From Candidatus Babelota bacterium (lineage in GTDB: Bacteria; Babelota; Babeliae; Babelales; Babelaceae), in NCBI GenBank assembly GCA_003174035.1, contig PRDV01000007.1, forward strand, positions 1-12,608: a stretch of DNA of 12,608 nucleotides, in the 5' to 3' direction. Position 1 is the stretch's first letter; each line of letters begins with the position of its first letter. Under the pieces are notes generated by a model. It had not been told where the DNA came from. It ran no database searches and saw only the letters and a list, made by a program, of their open reading frames with translations. The position numbers were made by a program, and so were the translations under genes. Positions 7,103 to 12,608 of this stretch are shown here, piece after piece.

Positions 7103-7209
7103 TGTAAAAACACTACTAAATAGGGTGCCGGGACAAGGTCTTGGCAATGTCCCGGGTATTCCTGAATATCGATTTTCAAGAAGGTAAGACCCTATAGTGT
7201 AAAAACACT
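7103..7209 (+). promoter_or_regulatory. Structured rpsF leader, candidate S6:S18-binding RNA
   Basis: The rpsF leader contains a perfect 8-bp hairpin: CCGGGACA (7128-7135) with TGTCCCGG (7148-7155) around a 12-base loop. It is enclosed by a longer-range stem of TAGGGT (7121-7126) with ACCCTA (7189-7194), extended by ACACTA (7110-7115) with TAGTGT (7195-7200) across a CTAAA bulge. An S6:S18 leader that binds the ribosomal protein complex through a conserved CCG, mimicking its 16S rRNA site, is known upstream of rpsF in many bacteria. Gene context and the C/G-rich stem with CCG fit that family. I did not match a covariance model. The 12-base direct repeat TGTAAAAACACT at 7103-7114 and 7198-7209 brackets the element. 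There is no T run after the hairpin, so it is not a simple terminator of the upstream gene. Confidence 0.6.
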
Positions 7210-7231
7210 TCCACTTAGTAGAAAGGATACT

Positions 7232-7687
7232 ATGGTACGTCGTTATGAAGTACTTTTTCTTACAGTCCCTGAAATTACGACTGATGAATCAAGTATGCTA
7301 GAAAAGCAATTTGATAAAGCGGTTTCTGATGCAAAGGGCTCTGTTCTCTCTTATGAGCGATGGGGCAAGTATAAACTTGCTTATCCAGTCAGGCGTTATG
7401 ATTATGGCGTCTATTATCTTATGCGTTTTGAGATTGATGATGCTCAGAAAGCAACGGTGCTTGATGCACTTAAAACAATGTTTTCTGTTAAGTATGTCGA
7501 TTTAATTATGCGTAATATGGTTGCTCGCTTAAATCCACAGGGATCTCTTGATTATAAGCGTCCGGAATCTCTCGAGGAAGTTCCTACTAAAGACATTGAT
7601 ACCTTTCTGAAGGAATCAAAGAGTTTCTTAGGATCAGCGCCAGCTGAAAGCGGTGAAAAGGAAATCCATCAAGAAGTTGAAATGTGA
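7232..7687 (+). CDS. rpsF: 30S ribosomal protein S6
   Basis: S6 binds the platform of the 30S subunit together with S18. The first 100 residues fit the family: MVRRYEVLFLTVPE at the start, SYERWGKYKLAYPV in the middle strands, YYLMRF, and MRNMVARL at the end of the ferredoxin-like fold. The following 50 residues are an acidic, probably disordered extension, making the protein (151 residues) longer than a typical S6 of about 95-135. Such tails are variable in the family. GAAAGGA lies four to five bases upstream of ATG 7232. It is the first gene of a two-gene operon; rpsR begins 8 bp after its stop. The leader upstream suggests translational feedback by the S6:S18 complex. Confidence 0.97.
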   Translation: MVRRYEVLFLTVPEITTDESSMLEKQFDKAVSDAKGSVLSYERWGKYKLAYPVRRYDYGVYYLMRFEIDDAQKATVLDALKTMFSVKYVDLIMRNMVARLNPQGSLDYKRPESLEEVPTKDIDTFLKESKSFLGSAPAESGEKEIHQEVEM

Positions 7688-7695
7688 GGTAATGT

Positions 7696-7983
7696 ATGGG
7701 ACGTAAGATAAAACTCAAAGTAAGCAGCAGGGTTCTTAAAAAAAGATCACGACGTGGCTCCTTTGCTGGTGCAAAACATTGTCGTTTCTGTGCCAATGAT
7801 GAAAATGAAGCGATGCTTAATTACAAAAATGCCGGTCTTTTAAAGAGCTTTATTACAGAGCGTGGAAAGATTTTGGCATCACGTATATCAGGCACGTGTA
7901 CTCTTCATCAGCGAGAGTTAACTGCTCAAATTAAAAATGCTCGGGTTATGGCGCTCTTGCCGTACACTGCAGCGAAAATCTAA
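7696..7983 (+). CDS. rpsR: 30S ribosomal protein S18
   Basis: S18 pairs with S6 on the 30S platform. The 95-residue protein has the family pattern: CRFCAND near 29-35, NYKNAGLLKSFITERGKI, SGTCTLHQREL, then IKNARVMALLPY. The C-x-x-C plus C-x-x-H pattern is that of zinc-binding S18 types. The usual P-R-R before the ITG turn is A-S-R here. GAGGT overlapping the rpsF stop serves as ribosome site, so translation is probably coupled. In many bacteria ssb lies between rpsF and rpsR and rplI follows; neither is present here. A terminator follows immediately. Confidence 0.97.
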   Translation: MGRKIKLKVSSRVLKKRSRRGSFAGAKHCRFCANDENEAMLNYKNAGLLKSFITERGKILASRISGTCTLHQRELTAQIKNARVMALLPYTAAKI

Positions 7984-7986
7984 CGG

Positions 7987-8018
7987 TAAGGCCCGCTTAT
8001 CCCGGGCCTTAATTCTTC
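7987..8018 (+). terminator. Rho-independent terminator after rpsR
   Basis: TAAGGCCCG (7987-7995) pairs perfectly with CGGGCCTTA (8003-8011) around a 7-base loop, followed by T-rich ATTCTTCT. It begins 3 bp after the rpsR stop codon and closes the rpsF-rpsR operon. Confidence 0.85.
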
Positions 8019-8121
8019 TATAATTCCACAGGTAGTTTCTCGAGTTTCAGTAATTTCGTACAATATTTTTGTGCGCCAATCGTAAATATAATTGCACAAT
8101 AAGCAATAATGCTGTAATAAT

Positions 8122-8150
8122 TTGACAAATATAGGTTTCTCATATAGAAT
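8122..8150 (+). promoter_or_regulatory. Strong sigma70-type promoter upstream of accessory region
   Basis: A perfect TTGACA (8122-8127), 17-bp spacer and TAGAAT (8145-8150, 5 of 6). It is the best promoter match in the window. The next reading frames downstream are the 34-residue ORF at 8231, the decayed gene at 8372 and the large ankyrin gene at 8742. I see no convincing promoter closer to 8742. Between the rpsR terminator and this site (8019-8121) I see only AT-rich sequence with a loose inverted repeat (TTGTGC 8069-8074, GCACAA 8094-8099). Confidence 0.6.
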
Positions 8151-8230
8151 TTTTATGTGGTCGATGAAATAAAAGAGAGGTTGCTTTCTTGGTCACGTTG
8201 TACTATTTTTAAGGCAGGACCTAGTGAATT

Positions 8231-8335
8231 ATGTCAAAATTGAAAGAACGTTGTCTTTATCTGCTAAGTGGCGCCCTATGTGCAACGGCGCAGATAATAC
8301 CTAATTATGCGCCTAACGTATATTGCACGGTTTGA
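8231..8335 (+). CDS. Short ORF with signal-peptide character, possibly a gene remnant
   Basis: ATG 8231 to TGA 8333-8335 gives 34 residues. The sequence starts MSKLKER, continues with a hydrophobic core CLYLLSGALC and reaches A-T-A-Q, a good signal peptidase I site, leaving only 13 residues after it. AGGA lies 12 bases upstream, too far to be a good ribosome site. The reading frame past the TGA continues open into the next ORF (8372-8629), so this may be the 5' end of a larger gene broken by a nonsense mutation. It could also be chance, or a small exported peptide. Other genes here end in TGA, so recoding of TGA is unlikely. Confidence 0.3.
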   Translation: MSKLKERCLYLLSGALCATAQIIPNYAPNVYCTV

Positions 8336-8371
8336 ATAGCTAAAGGTTCGGCAGCTTATTTTCAATGGAGG

Positions 8372-8702
8372 ATGCAATGCGATCAAATAATAAGCATAGT
8401 GCTTTGTGACTTGAGCTTGTACCGAATGGAGAAAACATCAAAAAAAGTAAGGACGCCCACTGAAATTAAAGACGCAAGAAGGAAACCGGAAGAGAAATCC
8501 AAAAAAGCAGTCACCAAAAAGAGGTGGATTAGCAAGAGCAGAGTGAAGATAGCGAGTCCTTCGATTCAAGAGTTCCACAGCGACCAGGTTGGTAAAAATA
8601 GTTATCCATATGCATGGAGATTGGTTTAAAAATCAAGATATCGTTAGTGATTTTCTAGACTTTGTTGCTCAGGTGCAGGTAAAAAAAAGCAATAATTTTT
8701 AA
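8372..8702 (+). pseudogene. Decayed gene for an exported protein, paralogue of neighbouring effector leaders
   Basis: The open frame is 8372-8629 (85 residues), but the ribosome site GGAGG (8367-8371) fits an ATG at 8377 in another frame, which stops after 10 codons. From 8377 to the MEK codons is 49 bases; in the ankyrin gene at 8742 the same interval is 51 bases. A two-base loss in a signal-peptide region would explain this. In the open frame IISIVLCDLSLYRMEKTSKK parallels the neighbour's IILLGINIYGMEKTLDKK. After MEK the protein is very rich in Lys, Arg and Ser. At the end, removing one A from the AAAAA run (8593-8597) would join it to DWFKNQDIVSDFLDFVAQVQ and a stop at 8700-8702. Two or more frame breaks suggest decay. 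A functional 85-residue basic protein from 8372 remains possible. Confidence 0.45.
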
Positions 8703-8741
8703 GCTATGGTCGATATAAACACTAAAACAGAGGATCTCAGA

Positions 8742-11735
8742 ATGAACTATAGACTAGTAGGCATTATACTTCTGGGAATAAACATATATGGGATGGAAAA
8801 GACACTTGATAAAAAAAGAGCTGAAGAATCTGAAGATGCTAAAAGAAACCAATATGCTTTATTTAGGGTGGTAGAATCCGGTGATTTGAAAAACCTGATA
8901 CAAATGTTAGAAGGAATGTATCATGGCTATCGAGATTTTAATGGACTTACGATTCTACATGAAGCAGCTGCAAAAGGTAATCTTGAGATGGTTCAGTGGA
9001 TTGCTGAGCGATATCCCGATTTAGCGCAGATCAAAGGCGAAAGGAATCAAACTATTTTGCATTGCGCTGTTTATGGGAGTTTTGCGGTATTGAAATGGCT
9101 TGCAGCAAAATACCCAGAGCTCATAGAGATTCGACAACAAGTGAGTGGATATAGTGTAGTCAGCGATACGACTATACTTCAATATGCAATTACTTCTGAG
9201 AGACCTCAAGTAGTGGAATGGCTTGCACAAACCTATCCTTTTCTAATCAAGCTCGTTAATGATGATGGCGATACTGCAGTAGATGTCGCTGTTAAGGTAG
9301 GAAAACCCAGAATGCTAAAAATTCTAATAAAATATTTTTCAGATTTTGATAAAAAAGCAACCCTCTTTAAAGCGTGGGATACGCAGACAATAATTTTTTT
9401 ATTAGAGGAATACCCTGATCTAATAGACGCACGAGATGATAATGGTTTTACCGTGCTTCATAAAGCAGTTCAAAAAGAAGACCGTGATTTAATAAAAGCT
9501 CTTGTAACGAAATATCCTCGCTTGGTTACCATGGTTAATAAAGATGGCAATACCCCGCTTAGCCTAGCAGTGATTATAAAAAAATGTAGAATCGTGCGCT
9601 TGCTAGGTGAAATGTTTCCAGAGCTACTCACTGCTAGGGATTCCGAAGGTAAGACTGTAATAGATAAGGCGAAGGAGATTGGCTATACGCATAATCAATT
9701 GGAAGCCAGTGGCATTAATAGAGCATTAAAGCAGCAGTGCACAGAATTTTTACTGGAGGCTGCTCGTTCAGGAAATAGCGAAACACTTCAAAGACTATTA
9801 TCAGAGGGCGCAGATCATAGAGCGCAAGAACCTTCCGGTGCTACAATTTTGCATATGGCGGCGAGCGGAGGACATCTTGAGATGGTACAATGGTTGGCAG
9901 AAAACTATCCGGAAAAAATTGAAATGACGCTTGAGGACGGTAAAACAATACTACACCTTGCAACCATTGAGGGTCATTTTGAATTGGTACGTTGGCTTGT
10001 AAAAAAATATCCACAGTTAATTGAACAGGCAGATAGATTAGGTTTTACCATCCTGGATGCAGCGGTTATGCGAGGGCATGAAAAAATTTTTCAGTGGCTT
10101 GCTTATGAGTATCCTCAGTTAGTTGTGCAATCGCACGAACGGGGAATGAGATTAATCAATCTAACATCTTTTACCGGAGCGTTTAATAGAGAAACCATGT
10201 TTGACGCAAGTCTGATAAGAATGGTTGATAAAAACGGTTGCACTCTATTACATTACGCGGTCGAAAAGGGCCAGCTCAATGTAGTGCAATGGTTAACCAA
10301 CCATTATGCTGATCTTGCTCGTATTGTTGATAAGGACGGAAACAATGTGCTCTTTGCGGCAGCTAAAAAAGGTGAGGTTGAGATAGTAAAATCTCTAACA
10401 AAGCAATTGCCCGATTTGGTAACAGTCGTTAAAAAAAATGGAACCAACGTGCTTCATGTCGCTGCGTTTAATGGTCATCTTGATTTGGTTAAATGGTTAG
10501 CGCATGAATATCCCGATCTCGTGAATGCAGTTACTCAAAGAAATGTTACCGTACTACATTCTGCGGCGGCGTCGGGGCATTTAGAAGTACTTGAATGGCT
10601 AGCAGATCACGACAAGCATCTGGTTAAAGTCGCGCAACAAAAGCATCCAACTCTGTTCTATACTGCAGCTTGTAATGGCCATGTCAACGTAATGCGGTGG
10701 TTGGCAAAGCAGTACCCGCATCTTATTAACATTGAACGGGCAAATGAAGATACGGTGCTGCATGAAGCTCTTTTACTTGAAAGTGTAGATCTTAAAGCCA
10801 TTCAATTATTGATAAAGGAATATCCAGCATTAGTTGCTATGATTGGTAAAAGCGGATTTGGTGCGCTTCACATGGCAGCCAGCAAGGGGCACTTTGATGT
10901 AGTGCAATGGTTAGCAGAAAACTATCCAGATGACATGAAACAGATTTATCAAGGAATGACAGTGTTACATGCTGCTGTCATGAGTGGTCATCTTGAGCTG
11001 GTCCGCTGGTTGTCGCAGAAGGATTCAGCGTTGATTGACATGGTTGATCTCAGCGGCTGCACCGTACTTCATTTAGCTGCTAGGGAAGGGCATCTTGCGA
11101 TAGTAAAATGGCTATGCCAAGAACATCCAAAGCTGTGCGAAGTTGTTGATAAAGAAAGTTGTACCGTGCTTCACAGGGCGGTTGAACATGGTCATCTCAA
11201 AGTAATACGCTGGCTCTGTGGTCACTGTCCACAACTAGTAACTATGGTCCAGCAAGATGGATCTACTGTGCTTCATATAGCAGCTGAAGGGGATAATTCG
11301 CAGGTTGTGCGATGGCTAGCAGAGGCTTATCCAGATCTCGTGATTGAAGGAGATTTGAATGCTATGATCGCGGCGGACCGTGCCCAGCAGGTTGGACGTG
11401 CTGATATTGTACAATGGCTGGACGGCCAAGCATTTAATGTTATTGAACTGATGAGTAGAACAGTAACCGTAAGAGATATTGAACAAGCAAAGATAGTGCT
11501 TAAGCTTCTTACGCGGCTATCGTGGACATTCGATATTCGCAAGCAAGGTACTCAACTTATACATGTAGGTAAATGGCTTATCGATAGTTACAATTTTCTT
11601 AAAGAACAAAGTTCAAGTTCTGGAGAAATGAATAAAAAGTCGGTGAAAAAGAAAAGTAATACTGAGATTTTGAATGAAATAAAAGAAGCAGCTGAGAAAT
11701 TAATCAAGGAAATGAGTGAAAGGTTAAAGCGATGA
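8742..11735 (+). CDS. Large exported ankyrin-repeat protein
   Basis: A 997-residue protein. I choose ATG 8742, eight bases after GAGG; the in-frame ATG at 8706 lacks a ribosome site and would put 12 polar residues before the signal peptide. Residues 1-17 are a short hydrophobic signal ending in Y-G before M-E-K. A charged linker follows, then about 26 ankyrin repeats (about 38-890). Typical pieces are TVLHLAAREGHL, VVQWLAENYPD and RWLAEAYPDL. One block ends near DSEGKTVIDKAKEIG (about 9640-9680) and the next begins with LLEAARSGNSETLQRLLSEGAD (about 9750). One repeat near 10140-10200 is degenerate. The final 100 residues are not ankyrin: helices, a Ser-rich linker, then a Lys-rich stretch (KKSVKKKSN) and a helical, coiled-coil-prone end. 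The likely role is a host-directed protein-binding effector, inferred from family and context. It may be expressed from the promoter at 8122. Confidence 0.95.
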   Translation: MNYRLVGIILLGINIYGMEKTLDKKRAEESEDAKRNQYALFRVVESGDLKNLIQMLEGMYHGYRDFNGLTILHEAAAKGNLEMVQWIAERYPDLAQIKGERNQTILHCAVYGSFAVLKWLAAKYPELIEIRQQVSGYSVVSDTTILQYAITSERPQVVEWLAQTYPFLIKLVNDDGDTAVDVAVKVGKPRMLKILIKYFSDFDKKATLFKAWDTQTIIFLLEEYPDLIDARDDNGFTVLHKAVQKEDRDLIKALVTKYPRLVTMVNKDGNTPLSLAVIIKKCRIVRLLGEMFPELLTARDSEGKTVIDKAKEIGYTHNQLEASGINRALKQQCTEFLLEAARSGNSETLQRLLSEGADHRAQEPSGATILHMAASGGHLEMVQWLAENYPEKIEMTLEDGKTILHLATIEGHFELVRWLVKKYPQLIEQADRLGFTILDAAVMRGHEKIFQWLAYEYPQLVVQSHERGMRLINLTSFTGAFNRETMFDASLIRMVDKNGCTLLHYAVEKGQLNVVQWLTNHYADLARIVDKDGNNVLFAAAKKGEVEIVKSLTKQLPDLVTVVKKNGTNVLHVAAFNGHLDLVKWLAHEYPDLVNAVTQRNVTVLHSAAASGHLEVLEWLADHDKHLVKVAQQKHPTLFYTAACNGHVNVMRWLAKQYPHLINIERANEDTVLHEALLLESVDLKAIQLLIKEYPALVAMIGKSGFGALHMAASKGHFDVVQWLAENYPDDMKQIYQGMTVLHAAVMSGHLELVRWLSQKDSALIDMVDLSGCTVLHLAAREGHLAIVKWLCQEHPKLCEVVDKESCTVLHRAVEHGHLKVIRWLCGHCPQLVTMVQQDGSTVLHIAAEGDNSQVVRWLAEAYPDLVIEGDLNAMIAADRAQQVGRADIVQWLDGQAFNVIELMSRTVTVRDIEQAKIVLKLLTRLSWTFDIRKQGTQLIHVGKWLIDSYNFLKEQSSSSGEMNKKSVKKKSNTEILNEIKEAAEKLIKEMSERLKR

Positions 11736-11783
11736 ACCATTGGATAGAAAAATCAGAATAACAAATCCAACAGATGAGCATGA

Positions 11784-11812
11784 ATGCAATTAGACTGCAT
11801 GAAAGATTTTTT
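11784..11812 (+). terminator. Weak terminator-like hairpin after the large ankyrin gene
   Basis: ATGCA (11784-11788) pairs with TGCAT (11796-11800) around a 7-base loop; six T follow at 11807-11812 after a six-base gap. Short stem and spaced T run make this a weak call. Confidence 0.25.
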
Positions 11813-11860
11813 AATCCTTAAAATGGGGTAGTTGTGCGATAAGCAATGAGTCATTAAAAA

Positions 11861-11889
11861 TTGACCAAAATGTGTTTTTCATGTAAAAT
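11861..11889 (+). promoter_or_regulatory. Promoter of the third ankyrin gene
   Basis: TTGACC (11861-11866, 5 of 6), 17-bp spacer and TAAAAT (11884-11889, 5 of 6). Transcription would start about 40 bases before ATG 11937. The gene therefore appears to be expressed on its own, not as part of the upstream ankyrin transcript. Confidence 0.55.
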
Positions 11890-11936
11890 TGTATATCATT
11901 AAATGAAATAACGTACATGAAACTAAGAGTTTTGCT

Positions 11937-12608
11937 ATGATTAAAAAATGCGTGCTATTTGCGCTTTTGCCTGTAATGCCCTTCATGGCAATGGAAAAAA
12001 TTTCACCTGATGCTGCCATTATTCAAAAGGAGCTGTTTGCAGCAATAGCTAATGGTAATATTTCACAAGTCCAAAAACTTTTATCCCGCATAGAAGTAAA
12101 GGCAAGCGACAAAACGGATGATGGTCGAACTGTATTGCATGTTGCTGCGAGTAGCGGCCACATTCAGCTCGTTGCTTGGTTTTGCGATACGTATCCCTTT
12201 CTTCTAAGAGAAAAAGATAGCACAGGAAACACTGCTCTTGATTGCGCTTTGCAGGCAGGGCAACTTGAAATTGCACGCTATCTAAATAATCTACGTATGC
12301 AAGTATCTGGACCTAGTCCCGAACGACCAGTAGCGAAATTGGTTGATCAAGCTACGCTGAGCTCAGATCTTTGCGTAGCTGCTAAAGAAGGAAACATCGC
12401 TCAAATTCAGCGATATATCGAGGTCAACAGGGCCGATTATTTAGCACGTGATAGTGACAACAAAACACTGCTCCAGATTGCGTTGGCAAATGGACATATT
12501 GATCTTTGCATCTGGCTTCTTGAAAAATTCCCTCTGCTCATATTGGAAAGTGGTGTAGCTTATAAAACATCACGAAGAATGTTGGCTTTCATAGCTCAAC
12601 CGCAATTA
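11937..12608 (+). CDS. Exported ankyrin-repeat protein, 3' end cut by window end
   Basis: The frame is open from ATG 11937 to the last base (224 residues visible). Residues 1-18 form a signal peptide: MIKK, a hydrophobic stretch, then F-M-A before M-E-K. Ankyrin repeats start with LFAAIANGNISQVQKLL, then RTVLHVAASSGHIQLVAWF and a Y-P-F-L end, then NTALDCALQAGQLEIARYL. A linker of about 25 residues (RMQVSGPSPERP and on) separates this from a new block starting LCVAAKEGNIAQIQRYI. This repeats the design of the other two ankyrin genes: an opening repeat with x-x-G-N/D, a closing repeat with T-A-x-D, then a linker. AAGAG seven bases upstream is a modest ribosome site. Probably a host-directed secreted protein, by family and context. 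Confidence 0.9.
   Translation, partial: MIKKCVLFALLPVMPFMAMEKISPDAAIIQKELFAAIANGNISQVQKLLSRIEVKASDKTDDGRTVLHVAASSGHIQLVAWFCDTYPFLLREKDSTGNTALDCALQAGQLEIARYLNNLRMQVSGPSPERPVAKLVDQATLSSDLCVAAKEGNIAQIQRYIEVNRADYLARDSDNKTLLQIALANGHIDLCIWLLEKFPLLILESGVAYKTSRRMLAFIAQPQL

Noticed and set aside
7127..7157. Hairpin after the XRE/S24 gene as its terminator
   Set aside because: No T run follows and it lies downstream of the likely rpsF promoter, so a leader structure fits better.
8333..8335. TGA read as an amino acid, joining the ORFs at 8231 and 8372
   Set aside because: At least rpsF, the SKP1-like gene, the HAS-barrel-like gene and the large ankyrin gene end in TGA, so it works as a normal stop here.
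8706..8741. ATG 8706 as start of the large ankyrin gene
   Set aside because: It adds 12 polar residues before the signal peptide and lacks a ribosome site; ATG 8742 has GAGG eight bases upstream.
8742..11735. CRISPR or tandem DNA repeats in the ankyrin genes
   Set aside because: The periodicity is about 100 bases of diverged coding sequence (33-34 residue repeats), not identical short repeats with spacers.

Overview
The window looks like part of a low-GC genome of an obligate or facultative intracellular bacterium. The best match I can suggest is the candidate phylum Dependentiae (TM6, Babela-like), known as endosymbionts of amoebae and other protists. This rests on several very large, exported ankyrin-repeat proteins with a distinctive repeat, an exported protein with a eukaryote-like SKP1/BTB fold, and a plain bacterial housekeeping core between them. 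The assignment is inference; a Chlamydia- or Legionella-like host-associated bacterium cannot be excluded from this window alone.

Layout. Positions 2-2008 hold the 3' part of an ankyrin gene cut by the window edge. A separate promoter (2041-2069) drives an exported 610-residue protein (2106-3938) that I read as an N-terminal SKP1/POZ-like domain followed by a probable beta-propeller. Three minus-strand genes follow, transcribed from about 5990 down to 3982: a HAS-barrel-like hypothetical protein, ftsY (signal recognition particle receptor), and an orphan antitoxin-like helix-turn-helix protein. A 439-bp gap holds divergent promoter signals and a strong hairpin. Then come a plus-strand XRE/S24 regulator whose self-cleavage residues are missing (6410-7081), a structured leader (7103-7209), and the ribosomal pair rpsF-rpsR (7232-7983) with a terminator. 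From 8122 the window returns to accessory DNA: a strong promoter, a 34-residue signal-peptide-like ORF, a decayed paralogue of an exported-protein gene, a complete 997-residue ankyrin protein (8742-11735, about 26 repeats), and the 5' part of a third ankyrin gene (11937-12608, cut by the window end).

How it fits together. The accessory genes share one design: a short signal peptide of about 17-19 residues ending in (A/G)-M-E, a sigma70-type promoter with 17-bp spacing where one is visible, and protein-interaction domains typical of host-directed effectors. The core genes handle protein targeting and translation and look conventional. The points most worth a second look are the SKP1-like exported protein, the modular build of the ankyrin arrays, the rpsF leader with two competing pairings, and the cleavage-dead S24 regulator.
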